Assembly (NCBI RefSeq): GCF_026262505.1
Contig: NC_067204.1
Coordinates: forward strand, 22,909,300 to 22,973,299
Direction of reading: 5' to 3'
From: Trichomonas vaginalis G3
Lineage: Eukaryota; Parabasalia; Trichomonadida; Trichomonadidae
Length of the DNA: 64,000 nucleotides
A model generated the notes under the pieces. That model saw only the letters and a list, made by a program, of their open reading frames with translations. It was not told the DNA's origin and searched no databases. Positions 1 to 9,026 of this stretch are shown piece by piece (the stretch's first letter is position 1; the number at the start of each line of letters is the position of its first letter). Position numbers and translations under genes: made by a program.

Positions 1-1
1 A

Positions 2-349
2 AAGTTATCATTTTTAGGCGGAAATCCAGAGATCATGAGTGAATGTTTGAAATATCAAAAACCAAATGAATATTGCATGGGATATGCAATTATTTCACAC
101 AACATCGATTTCGTTACATTCTTGATGAATGAATACAATATAGAGATAGATTTAGAAGATTGTGAAATTTACAATAATCTTGAATCCTTTTTAGTTTATT
201 TCGATCAAACTAATGATATTAACGAATGCTTTCTTTATTCACCGATTTTTAATATTCCATCCCTCTTGGAATACTTCCTTTCACTTGGTGCGAATATCAA
301 TGAAAAAGATGCAGAGTATAAATTCAAAAGTGAAAAAATTTTAAACTAG
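2..349 (+). pseudogene. DUF3447-ankyrin gene fragment, truncated at left edge
   Basis: The reading frame is open from the window edge. It matches the DUF3447 part (ECLKYQKP, YAIISHNIDFVTFLMNEYN, LESFLVYFDQTND) of the two larger family members at 14,653 and 33,425. It stops just after the first ankyrin half-unit (SLGANINEKDAEYK), whereas the relatives continue into 4-9 ankyrin repeats. Ankyrin repeats in the family phase resume at 624, after about 270 bases of unrelated sequence, so this looks like one gene split by an insertion or rearrangement. The 5' part lies outside the window. The molecular function of DUF3447 is not known; ankyrin repeats normally mediate protein binding. Confidence 0.7.
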
Positions 350-378
350 TCCTCTCAATTTTTTTCCAAATTAAACAA

Positions 379-543
379 ATGCATGCTGGAGGATATAAAA
401 CAGAGCTAATAACCAATGCTGATATCACAGCATTAAAATATAGGCATAATGCGATTATCTATGAGAATTTGGAGGAATTTTATTATTTCGAAGGTTATAA
501 TAACAGAAGATACGTAGCTTCACATGATACTATAGTTTGTTAA
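379..543 (+). CDS. Small ORF of 54 residues inside the split ankyrin gene
   Basis: An ATG-to-TAA frame encodes a 54-residue peptide containing ENLEEFYYFEGYNNRRYVAS. The composition looks protein-like (balanced charged and aromatic residues) rather than like random AT-rich translation. It sits exactly in the stretch that separates the two halves of the broken ankyrin gene. It may be the tail of another gene brought in by rearrangement. I do not recognise the family, and expression is uncertain. Confidence 0.3.
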   Translation: MHAGGYKTELITNADITALKYRHNAIIYENLEEFYYFEGYNNRRYVASHDTIVC

Positions 544-623
544 CTCTCATATTCAATGTAATTGAATGATATTTGACATAATCTCTATCAGCAATATATT
601 CACCAAATTTTTAAGTTGATCTA

Positions 624-899
624 ATGAATGATATTTATGCAGCACTTGAAAATAGTAAAGAAACAGCTGAACTTCTTATTTCACATGGTGCGAATATCAA
701 TGAAAAAGATAAAGATGGAGAAACCGCACTTCATTTTACAGCATATAATAATAGTAAAGAAACAGCCGAACTTCTTATTTCACATAGTGCGAATATCAAT
801 GAAAAAAATAAATATGGAGAAACCGCTCTTCATATTGCAGCAAAATATAATAAAAAAGAAACTGTAGAAGTTCTTATTTCACATGGTGCGAAAAAATAA
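624..899 (+). pseudogene. Ankyrin-repeat remnant, 3' end of split gene
   Basis: This frame encodes three ankyrin units of about 33 residues with the family signature (ETAELLISHGANINEK, GETALHFTAYNN, GETALHIAAKYN) and ends with ISHGAKK then a stop. The two intact-looking relatives end in the same way (ISHGAK or ISHGTK). It is therefore probably the C-terminal end of the gene whose DUF3447 portion lies at 2-349. It could be translated alone from the ATG at 624, but no complete domain architecture remains. Confidence 0.6.
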
Positions 900-1548
900 T
901 GCTTTTACATAAAATATCCCTTAGTTTTCTGGTATTTTCGAAGAAGATTTTCATTAAAAAGTAAATTGAATGTAAAATAATTGTTTTTGCGCATTTTTTT
1001 CACTTGAGAATATTTTTTCACTTAATCCAACTGCACATGAAATAGACATAGAAATCTTATCACCCTGAGCTGAGAGTTCTTTTTAAAAATTGTATACTGA
1101 TTCAAAGTCATCAGTATTTAATAATTTAATAATTTCTGGAAATTTATTAATAGATCAATTTAATTGAATGTTTTCTTTATTTTTAGATGATATTTCATTT
1201 TGTGTTGATGATTTTCATCTTCAATCTTTTGTAAATTTGTTTCGAGTTTTTCAATTTTGGTTTATAATTGAATCTGAAATATGTTCTGATCTGAATTTAT
1301 TCAAGTACTTTATTAATCCGTGAGCGGATTCAAGCTTAAGACAACTTTTGTATCCTTTAAGAATTTGAATTGTTTCGTCAAATGAACTAATGCAAACTTT
1401 GCACTTCCGAACACAATTGATGAATCAGCAAATTATTCAAGATTATTGAGGAAAATGTATTATTTTTTTGAAGTAAAACATTTATTGTCAAAATAAATAC
1501 TCAAGAATAAACTCAAGAGTTTATAATTTTATTAAAAAAGGTGACACA
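900..1548. other. Intergenic stretch, no gene seen
   Basis: About 650 bases of AT-rich sequence without a convincing frame. A short motif near 966-1003 (AATAATTGTTTTTGCGCA) resembles one downstream of the ankyrin gene at about 35,605, suggesting shared 3'-flanking sequence of this gene family. Confidence 0.5.
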
Positions 1549-2715
1549 ATGAATGGAGGAATTTCAAAATTTTATCAATGCTTTGTTCGGAATGATGTAG
1601 ATAAACTTCGTTACCTTGTAGAAGAATTTGGATTAGAATTTCTCAAGAGAGATGAATTTTTGATTCCCTGCATTTCTTGTGAAAATAATTTAATTAATTG
1701 TACTAACAAGTCATGTATTCACGTTTGTGCCTATTTCAATTCTATTGAATGCTTATTATATCTTTTTAGTTTAGGGTTTAATCCTAATTCTAAAGATTCA
1801 ACTGGTTTTTTACCTCTTCATTTTGCAATTTTTGGTGAAGCAGTTGATGCAGTCGTAATACTTCTTAGATATTGGAATGACCCGAATTCAATACCAATAA
1901 ACACTAATTTATCTCCATTATTTATTGCTGCAAGAATGGGAAATGTTAAAATCATTCAAATTCTCTTCCATTATCATGCAATTTATCCAAATCCAAAATA
2001 TTTATCTCCTGCTTTAGAAGCATTGCGTTGCAACAAAAACGAAGCATTTAAAATTCTTTTTAAGCATGAATGTGATAAATCTGTAACCAATAAAAAGGAT
2101 TTTACTCCTTTAATGCTTGCAATTGCCAACAAAATGGATGAAGCAATCAATATTTTAATTGAAGATAATAATGATATTGATACTGTTTCAACAAATGGAG
2201 TTTGCGCACTTTCATTAGCTTGCCAAGACAGAAATTTAAAGCTGATTGAAAAGTTGATCTTAAGAGGATATGCCTCGTTATCAGTAAAAGCTGCAGGCGG
2301 ATCTTCTTTGATTCATTGGGCTGGTGCAACTTGCTCACCCGAAATTTTGAAGTTTGTCATTAATTGCGGAGCAAATGTTATGGATAGGACAGATAGAGGT
2401 GAATCTGCTTTATCTTTTGTGTTGAGGTTTATCCCTTCAAATGATAAGGAAATTAATGATGTAATCGAATCATTAAAGATATTACTTTCAAATGGGCTGA
2501 CATTTAATGAAAAATTAAATGATGGAAGCGTTCCTTTACTAGAATATTTGATCGACAAATCGAAAATCAATGAAAAAATATTAATATTTATACTTTCAAC
2601 AAATATTAATTTAGAAATGCCCGTATTTAACAGAACTCTTAAATACTTTATCCAAAGAATGAAATTTGGTAAGCTTCAAAATCTTATTGATGATTTTCTT
2701 TCAAAAACCAAATAA
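1549..2715 (+). CDS. Ankyrin-repeat protein, 388 aa
   Basis: The protein is mostly divergent ankyrin repeats. Units are recognisable from about residue 60 (CIHVCAYFNSIECLLYLFSLG), at 90-120 (GFLPLHFAIFGEAVDAVVIL), 125-155 (NLSPLFIAARMGNVKIIQIL), 190-220 (DFTPLMLAIANKMDEAINIL), 222-255 and 258-300 (GGSSLIHWAGATCSPEILKF). No DUF3447 segment, signal peptide or membrane segment is visible. It is less regular than the DUF3447-ankyrin genes elsewhere in the window, so it represents another branch of the family. Such proteins are typically cytosolic binding scaffolds, and the partner cannot be predicted. The ATG follows an A-rich leader and the frame is intact. Confidence 0.85.
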   Translation: MNGGISKFYQCFVRNDVDKLRYLVEEFGLEFLKRDEFLIPCISCENNLINCTNKSCIHVCAYFNSIECLLYLFSLGFNPNSKDSTGFLPLHFAIFGEAVDAVVILLRYWNDPNSIPINTNLSPLFIAARMGNVKIIQILFHYHAIYPNPKYLSPALEALRCNKNEAFKILFKHECDKSVTNKKDFTPLMLAIANKMDEAINILIEDNNDIDTVSTNGVCALSLACQDRNLKLIEKLILRGYASLSVKAAGGSSLIHWAGATCSPEILKFVINCGANVMDRTDRGESALSFVLRFIPSNDKEINDVIESLKILLSNGLTFNEKLNDGSVPLLEYLIDKSKINEKILIFILSTNINLEMPVFNRTLKYFIQRMKFGKLQNLIDDFLSKTK

Positions 2716-3077
2716 TTTAAAATTAAATACTATTGTTTGTATCGTATTATGTGATAAAATCCTTGCTACTGAAGAATATTTTTTCAAATTCATACTTTGT
2801 TGATACAAATTTCAATTTTCTTGCTTTGTTGTGATTAATCACATATTAAATATTGAAAAACCAGACAATGACATTTTGTCTTGTATTTTTATTATTTAGC
2901 TCTTGTAAATTCTCAATTTCCATAAAATTCATTCATTAGTATTGGGCTTTGAGCTCTTATTTTTGAAACCAAATAGTTTCAAATTTAATATGATTTTATT
3001 CAAAACAACAAACTATTTTTATTAATTTTAAATAATAAACAAAACTTGATTAAAAATGATGAATATGGTCAAAATGA

Positions 3078-3827
3078 TCAAGGCATATTCTTAGAAATGT
3101 GGCCAATGATGCTAACATCATCATCTTCATTATCAAAAAAATCTGGCAGGATTTCGCTTCCATCATATGTTCCAATGAGCTCTATCTTGTTTAAGGCTAA
3201 GCAAGGAGGATCTCCTGGGCAAGCTTCGTCTTGAATTAATCTTACATAAATTGCATTATACGTTTCACTGAATTTATATGTTTTTTCTTTTCCTCTTCTC
3301 ATTTCTTTATCTTTTTCAACCTTATGAATGGTTTTCCATGTGAGATTATCATTGGAAATCTGGAATGACCAACTATACAAACAACATTCAGCACAATATG
3401 AAACGCCTTCGAAGCAACAACATTCTATCTTGTTGGAACACCCGCTTTTAAGATAATATCCTTGAAGATTCATTGTACGATTTTTAATATGTAAAATTAG
3501 ATATGGATGTTCTTTTCTGGAATGCCCACAATTCGAACACCAATCATAATCTTTTTCAATTTGATTAAACGCATATTCTGGCTTTGTTTTTTGGATAGTT
3601 CCATTGATATTTTGCGAACTTGAGCCACTTGCAGAGTACTCTATTATATTTTGCTTGTACGCATTCTTCAATATAGAACTTTGGTCAGTTAGTAACTCTT
3701 CGCATAGAAAAAGAAACATTTGAAAAAAATATGAGTTTGAATAGTTTACATCATAAAATAATGAGATGTGATAAGCTTGAAATTCATCGAGATTGTTGAG
3801 CTTTAGGAATATAATAGAAATCTTCAT
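3078..3827 (-). CDS. Cys-rich discoidin (F5/8 type C)-like protein, diverged paralog
   Basis: The C-terminal two thirds matches the neighbouring pair: SASGSSSQNINGT, DYDWCSNCGHSRKEHPYL, CCLYSWSFQISNDNLTWKTIH, YVRLIQDEACPGDPPCLALNKIEL and the tail DVSIIGHISKN. The W-x-SNDxxTW and Y-[IV]-R-[LF]-I-Q motifs are those of F5/8 type C (discoidin/galactose-binding) domains. The CxxC and CCC clusters suggest disulfides or metal binding. The N-terminus (MKISIIFLKLNN, then an aromatic-rich stretch) could hold a signal or anchor segment but is not a textbook signal peptide. Likely a surface or secreted carbohydrate- or lipid-binding protein, by inference. It lies in the same orientation as the truncated paralog at 4,115. 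Confidence 0.75.
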   Translation of the reverse strand: MKISIIFLKLNNLDEFQAYHISLFYDVNYSNSYFFQMFLFLCEELLTDQSSILKNAYKQNIIEYSASGSSSQNINGTIQKTKPEYAFNQIEKDYDWCSNCGHSRKEHPYLILHIKNRTMNLQGYYLKSGCSNKIECCCFEGVSYCAECCLYSWSFQISNDNLTWKTIHKVEKDKEMRRGKEKTYKFSETYNAIYVRLIQDEACPGDPPCLALNKIELIGTYDGSEILPDFFDNEDDDVSIIGHISKNMP

Positions 3828-4095
3828 ATAAATATTTCCTGAACATATATAATCAATCTAAAATTTGAACTAACAAACCTTATTATCATAGTTACTTAAT
3901 GTTCTAGCTGGTCAAGAGACATATTGTCTATTACATACATCAAAAGAAAAGAAAAAAGGCTTCAATAAGCAAAATGAGATGTTTAAAGATTAAGTTAAAG
4001 TAAGACCTAAAATATGTACATGAATCTTGCACAATTTTCACTGCTTTTGGCTAATGAAGGTATTAATCAAATATACTATCACTATAATATTTATG

Positions 4096-4452
4096 TTAAA
4101 GTTTATATTTAAATTTAGTTGAATTTAACATTGCCGTTCTTAGAGATGTGACCAATGATACTGACGTCGTCGTCATCGTCGTCGTGGTATGAAACAAAAT
4201 CGTCGTCATGGACATTGGAGTCTTCGGAAATAATATCACCAAAGAGTTCGAATTTGTTGAGAGCAATGCATGGTGGATCACCGGGACATGCTTCGTTCTG
4301 GATAAGACGAACGTACTTAGCTTCGTATGTCTTGTCAAGATTGTATGTGTTCTCTTTGCAACGACGCATCTTCTCGTCTTTCATACGATGAACTTCTGTC
4401 CATGTTTTATTGTCATTTGAAACCTGCAACGACCATGAATACAAGCAGCAAT
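4096..4452 (+). repeat. Left arm of 357-bp inverted repeat
   Basis: This arm is the reverse complement of 5,176-5,532 with only about three visible differences. It covers the 3' half of the minus-strand discoidin-like gene plus about 19 bases past its stop codon. The arms are the same length and equidistant from a centre near 4,814. Confidence 0.9.
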
Positions 4453-4768
4453 CAAAGCAAAATCTTGCAGAATAATCTTCGCAGCAACACCTACTGCCAG
4501 CATAACAACATCCAACTCTGATAAAGTATCCATTAAATTTAATTTTTTTATTTTTGAGAGAATATGTGATCCATGGATGTTCGTCATAGCTTTTTCCACA
4601 ATTAGAACACCAGTCATAATCTTTTATCCAAGGGTAAACTGAGTATTCAGGCTTTGTCAATTGCAAAGTTCCGTTAATTCTTTGTCTGGATGATCCACTA
4701 GCATCAATGACTATTATTTTATCGTTATACACTTTGTCGAATATTCCTTTTTGATCAATTTTTGTCTA
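4115..4768 (-). pseudogene. Discoidin-like paralog lacking its 5' end
   Basis: The frame encodes the family core: IIVIDASGSSRQRINGTLQL, DYDWCSNCGKSYDEHPW, GCC and CCC cysteine clusters, CCLYSWSLQVSNDNKTWTEV, YVRLIQNEACPGDPPCIALN, an Asp-rich tail (HDDDDDDVSIIGHISKN). Upstream the frame is closed by a stop at about 4,766-4,768, just where the relative at 4,782 has its signal-peptide region. No ATG lies in the open stretch before the core; only a GTG at 4,732 precedes the conserved IIVIDASG. It is therefore probably a 5'-truncated copy lacking the secretion signal. Only about 14 bases separate its broken end from the divergent gene's ATG. The last ~105 residues are identical to the plus-strand partner. 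An unrecognised upstream exon is possible but not supported by the sequence. Confidence 0.7.
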
Positions 4769-4781
4769 AAGAGCTGAAAGA

Positions 4782-5513
4782 ATGAAAATCATTATATTTG
4801 TCAGAAATTTTTCTTCACTTTTTTTCATAAAAATGCTGATTTTTACTTTATTCAATACAATATTGTCTGATACAAAAGAAAATGGCATATTTTCTAAGAA
4901 TTTTGATAAGGGAATTATTGTTGTGGATGCTAGTGGATCTTCAAATCAAGAAATAAATGGATCAATGCAATTAACAAAGCCAGAATACTCAACTTACCCA
5001 TGGAATAAGAGGTATGATTGGTGTTCAAACTGTGGAACAACATATGATGACCATCCATGGATTACTTACTCAATTAAAAATAAGAGGATCAAAATCAATT
5101 CTTATTTCGTCAGAGTTGGTTGCTGCTATAACTCCTTGTGCTGCTGTGAAGACTACAAATACAAATACTGTGTTCATTGCTGCTTATATTCATGGTCGTT
5201 GCAGGTTTCAAATGACAATAAAACATGGACAGAAGTTCATCGTATGAAAGACGAGAAGATGCGTCGTTGCAAAGAGAACACATACAATCTTGACAAGACA
5301 TACGAAGCTAAGTACGTTCGTCTTATCCAGAACGAAGCATGTCCCGGTGATCCACCATGCATTGCTCTCAACAAATTCGAACTCTTTGGTGATATTATTT
5401 CCGAAGACTCCAATGTCCATGACGACGATTTTGTTTCATACCACGACGACGATGACGACGACGTCAGTATCATTGGTCACATTTCTAAGAACGGCAATGT
5501 TAAATTCAACTAA
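4782..5513 (+). CDS. Secreted Cys-rich discoidin-like protein, 243 aa
   Basis: This is the intact member of the trio. The N-terminus is hydrophobic (about residues 1-30, IIIFVRNFSSLFFIKMLIFT) and suits a signal peptide with cleavage near SDTKENG. It is followed by VVDASGSSNQEINGSMQLTK, YDWCSNCGTTYDDHPW, VGCC/CCC/HCCLY cysteine clusters, and the discoidin-type block SWSLQVSNDNKTWTEVH to YVRLIQNEACPGDPPCIALN. It ends with an acidic tail of six consecutive Asp. In known families F5/8 type C folds bind glycans or phospholipids, so a secreted or surface adhesion role is plausible inference. The second half lies in the inverted-repeat arm and uses clearly more GC-ending codons (GAC GAC GAC, CGT CGT) than the first half, suggesting the half came from a different gene copy. 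Confidence 0.8.
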   Translation: MKIIIFVRNFSSLFFIKMLIFTLFNTILSDTKENGIFSKNFDKGIIVVDASGSSNQEINGSMQLTKPEYSTYPWNKRYDWCSNCGTTYDDHPWITYSIKNKRIKINSYFVRVGCCYNSLCCCEDYKYKYCVHCCLYSWSLQVSNDNKTWTEVHRMKDEKMRRCKENTYNLDKTYEAKYVRLIQNEACPGDPPCIALNKFELFGDIISEDSNVHDDDFVSYHDDDDDDVSIIGHISKNGNVKFN

Positions 5514-5532
5514 ATTTAAATATAAACTTTAA
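5176..5532 (-). repeat. Right arm of 357-bp inverted repeat
   Basis: Reverse complement of 4,096-4,452. The arm starts inside codons for the CCLYSWSL motif and ends about 19 bases past the stop codon, where both flanks diverge at once (TTTAATTTTTAAA here, TTTAACATAAAT in the other copy). Confidence 0.9.
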
Positions 5533-5791
5533 TTTTTAAACATTCTTTTTTTACTCAAAAAATAAAAGATGTTTTAACAATGCACAATTGAAACATATAT
5601 CTTGATAAACTTATTTAAATTTGTGAATGATAATCACGGAAATATTGCACTTTTTGTTGCAACGGAGAATGTGAGACCACATATAACATAGTGATACAAT
5701 AGATAGTTAAGTGCGTTCATAGACACTTTTTTCTTCAATTCAAATTTTTTGGCACCGGGCGTAATGTGCAATTGAAAATTAACCACAAACA

Positions 5792-6208
5792 ATGGAACTG
5801 AAGGCTGTGTCAAAGAAGAAAGACAAAAAAAAAGAAGAACCACAAACAGGTGGATTATTATCAAATGCAATCTTCTTTTAAAGAATAAGATTCGTTTGAT
5901 GATTTCGATAAAGATGAAAAAGAAAAACCATTATCTGGAGTTGCACAAGCAATTGAAGGAGATTCAAAGAAGGATTATGAAGAAGAGAAATCTAAAGATG
6001 CTTTTGATGAAGATTCATTTGACACAGAAGAAAACCAAAGACAGGTGGTTTATTAAAGGATGTCATCGAAAAATCTGTTGAAGAAAAACCAAAGGAGGAA
6101 GAAGCTCCTAAAGGTTTATTATCCAATGCATTTAACGATGCATTAAATGAACAACCAAAAGAAGAAGAATCTAAAGATTCTTTCTATGATGAAAACTCAT
6201 ATAGTTGA
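5792..6208 (+). pseudogene. Decayed acidic-repeat protein gene
   Basis: Three frames carry pieces of one low-complexity protein. The pieces are KKKEEPQTGGLLSNAI, then DSFDDFDKDEKEKPLSGVA with KSKDAFDEDSF, then TGGLLKDVIEKSVEEKPKEE followed by PKGLLSNAFNDALNE and KDSFYDENSYS with a stop. The motifs GLLSNA and KD(S/A)F recur, so the ancestral gene had internal repeats. At least one internal stop (near 5,890) and one frame change (near 6,040) separate the pieces, so it is not a functional gene as read. I do not recognise the family. The reader should not confuse it with the acidic tail of the adjacent PHD protein, which is on the other strand. Confidence 0.5.
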
Positions 6209-6275
6209 AAATGCACATTAAAAAAATTAAGTTATATATTACAAAACAAACAAACAAATAATAAATAATTTATTC

Positions 6276-8585
6276 TTACAAACCAATTAAAGCAAGCATT
6301 TGTTTTGCAGGATCATCGATGTGTAACAACGAATACTTGATATCAGATACATTTTTGACAATTCTTTCTTCGAAATCATTTGAAAAAAGAGGGGGAACTT
6401 CCTCTTCTGTTTCACTTGTTTCTGACTTACTTTTATTTTCTTGTTTCTGCTGTGATTCATCTTCCTCTTCCTCATCATTTCTATTGATAGATACATGTGT
6501 TTCTTCTTTCTTTTCTTCTTCTTCTGACTCGTTTTCTTTCTTTTCCTCTTCTTCCTCTTCTTCTTCGTTGTTTTCTTTTTCTTCCTCTTTCTTTTCTTCT
6601 TCCTCGTCCTTCTTCTCTTCTTGGTCATTCTCGTTATCGCTGTCGTTTTCATCAGTGGTCTGGACTTTGTCTGACTTAGTACGCCTTAGCGCGCAATCAC
6701 CTTTGTCACTGACTTTGATCGGTGTCGATGAAGCTCGCTTGAATTTTGACGATAGATGTGGTCGTCCTCTTTGGCCTGTTGTTGGAACAGTTGTTGAAAC
6801 AATACGAGCTGTTTCTTCAATCTGTTTGATGTCATCGCCAACGTGGAACAGGAAAAGACCAGGATCATCCATATCGAACATGTCAAAAAGAGATACTTCG
6901 ATATCTTTTATGATTTTCATCTTAGTTTTCTGTTTCCTTTTGTAATGCATCGCGTCATCTTCTTTTTCTTTCGCTGCTTTGTTTTTTCTTGGCTTTTCTT
7001 TATCTTTTTTCGCTTCCCCGGCAAATCTGATTGCAGCATTCGTTTCGCGCTGCTCAGGAGTTGGCCGAGACCCAGAATTCTGATGGTTACCGCTGTTTTC
7101 CCGCAAATCGCCCGGATGCCATGAAAGCCAACGAGATATATCTTCGCAACTCGCCGGAAGAAAGTCAATTCCTAGAAATAACTTCTCCCCTGTCTTCACT
7201 GTAAGTGTCTCGTTACCTTCGGCAGGGCTAAGTGATGATCTGCCGACGAAAACTCCGCATTGAATTTTATCTCCGACTTGGAATAGCTTCAAAATAAGAT
7301 TTCCATTCATAGAACGAGGTATCTTATGTAATGTAAGGTCGGGGAAGTGAGTGGTGTCTAAAACAAAGCGAGTTCCGATTAATTGGTAAATTGCGGAGTC
7401 TACGCCGTTGTCGTAATCGAATTCCTCGATATCGCCGAGCAAGCCTGAGGCCATCATAACAAATTGGCCTTGGGTAAGGTCGGATCCGGCCACTGGGCCG
7501 TTCGGGGTAAATTCAATTGGAGCTGGAATGGGAGTTTGAGGGAAAATTTGGGGTGGCGGCATGGTTTGTACTTCGAACTTGCTATTCTCTGTCATATCGA
7601 ATGATGGCTCCTTGAGATTGACGAAGTTTGGAGGTTTATATATTGCAGCGTTAAGTAAAGCATCAAATATAGTAACGAAAAGGTCGTGATTAATTTTGAA
7701 TAGTGTTTCGCATAAGTATTCAGCTGTAGAAATGACTGATTTCAGAAGATTTGCGCGTTTCTTTTTTGATTTCGTGGAACCGTAAAGCGGATGGCAAATG
7801 AAAAAGAAAGTTCGGAATCTATCGAATAACTCTTCACAGAATTCGCGTCTAGTAAGCGTGGATTCGAAGACATCTATCATAATAAAATCGTTAAAAGGTC
7901 CAGACAAAACTTGGGGATTAAATTTCTCAATATTTTCGGGTGAAAAGGTGTATGTAAGATTCTCAAACTGTATTGACGCAGGAATTCTGACTTTTGGGTA
8001 TGTAAATCTGCATTTTCCGCAGAAAGAGCATACAAATGACCCGGAAGGCATAGGACCATATAGTAATCCTGCACAACGACGATGAGAATAGTATCCGCAC
8101 TGTGAACATTTTAATATTGAAAATCTGTAATTTAAATTTTGCCCACAAATGCAATGAATTGGTCTGTTTCCGCATTTTTCACATAAGTATTTTTCTGGTA
8201 TTGTATGAGGATTTAAGTTTACACAAATTCCGTGTTGCCAAATTCCGCATTTATCGCAACTAACAAGAAATCCGTCAGTTAATAAATCACCACAAACGCA
8301 TCGTAATGTCCAAGATCCAGAATCATCTTTGATTACATGTGCTGGAGGTAATTGTACTAAAAATTTCGTTTCTTTCGTAGTATTTTTAACAGTTTTTGTA
8401 GCTTGTGGCGTGAATGATTTTTCTGATCGCGGTCTTCTAGGAGATTTTTTGATAGGTTCAGAAAATGATGGAATAAAGAGATAAGGAGTTTCCATGCCAG
8501 CAGTATAAACACCCTTAACAACTTCTTTATTTTCCGCATTTTCGTTTTCTTTTTTAATCACGTCATCCGTTTTGTCAGTATTCAT
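6276..8585 (-). CDS. Two-PHD-finger protein with SET-like core (SET3/UpSET/MLL5-type)
   Basis: Two C4HC3-type PHD fingers stand near residues 90-140 (LRCVCGDLLTDGFLVSCDKC, then GIWQHGICV, LCEKC) and 145-195 (CICG, LKCSQCGYYSHRRC, FVCSFC). A region near residues 365-475 reads like a degenerate SET domain: GPVAGSDLTQGQFVMMASG, then FVLDTTHF, then GDKIQCGVFVGRSSL and VKTGEKLFLGIDF. These correspond to the flanking G-x-A..GE, VDAT, and GEELTxDY segments, but the catalytic NHSC-like motif is absent (HKIPRSMNGN). PHD followed by a non-catalytic SET is the layout of SET3/UpSET/MLL5, which recruit histone deacetylases; the assignment is inference. The C-terminus has a long Glu/Lys tract (about residues 560-690). 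The start was set at ATG 8,585 (MNTDKTDDV); upstream in-frame ATGs at 8,609 and 8,645 are possible but encode an unlikely hydrophobic leader. Confidence 0.7.
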   Translation of the reverse strand: MNTDKTDDVIKKENENAENKEVVKGVYTAGMETPYLFIPSFSEPIKKSPRRPRSEKSFTPQATKTVKNTTKETKFLVQLPPAHVIKDDSGSWTLRCVCGDLLTDGFLVSCDKCGIWQHGICVNLNPHTIPEKYLCEKCGNRPIHCICGQNLNYRFSILKCSQCGYYSHRRCAGLLYGPMPSGSFVCSFCGKCRFTYPKVRIPASIQFENLTYTFSPENIEKFNPQVLSGPFNDFIMIDVFESTLTRREFCEELFDRFRTFFFICHPLYGSTKSKKKRANLLKSVISTAEYLCETLFKINHDLFVTIFDALLNAAIYKPPNFVNLKEPSFDMTENSKFEVQTMPPPQIFPQTPIPAPIEFTPNGPVAGSDLTQGQFVMMASGLLGDIEEFDYDNGVDSAIYQLIGTRFVLDTTHFPDLTLHKIPRSMNGNLILKLFQVGDKIQCGVFVGRSSLSPAEGNETLTVKTGEKLFLGIDFLPASCEDISRWLSWHPGDLRENSGNHQNSGSRPTPEQRETNAAIRFAGEAKKDKEKPRKNKAAKEKEDDAMHYKRKQKTKMKIIKDIEVSLFDMFDMDDPGLFLFHVGDDIKQIEETARIVSTTVPTTGQRGRPHLSSKFKRASSTPIKVSDKGDCALRRTKSDKVQTTDENDSDNENDQEEKKDEEEEKKEEEKENNEEEEEEEEKKENESEEEEKKEETHVSINRNDEEEEDESQQKQENKSKSETSETEEEVPPLFSNDFEERIVKNVSDIKYSLLHIDDPAKQMLALIGL

Positions 8586-9026
8586 GAGAATTTTTGTCAA
8601 TTTTTTCATTCTGACTTTACATGACAGAAATATCTTTTTTGACATCTTTGCTTGACAAAACAATACTATCAAAAGTTTTATCAAATATATTTGACTCAAT
8701 ATATCAGTTAGAACTTTTGGCAATTGCAACCCAACTTATTTCCAAAATTTCAATAGAAATATCAAATTAATCTTCATAGTTTATGGATTTTTGTCAATGA
8801 AATGTATTATACTCTAGTATATGATTATTTGCTTCTAATTCCAAGCTGTATATAAAAAATAAACTCTTATATTAATATGATTTTTTTGATTGTAAACAAT
8901 TCTCTTATATTCATTTTGAAATGATTAACTCCGAAGTTAAGAAGTTTAAAAAATTAAAACCTTAGAATTGATATAAAAAAATACATAACAAATAATTTTA
9001 TAAAAATATACAAAATATATAAGATA

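Noticed and set aside
6319-6945. Long plus-strand frame rich in Ser and Phe
   Set aside because: It is the antisense of the Glu/Lys tract of the PHD protein; the composition comes from GAA/GAG runs read backwards.
8586-8729. N-terminal extension of the PHD protein
   Set aside because: It would start at TTG or at ATGs encoding a hydrophobic leader unlike a nuclear protein; the first sensible start is MNTDKTDDV at 8,585.
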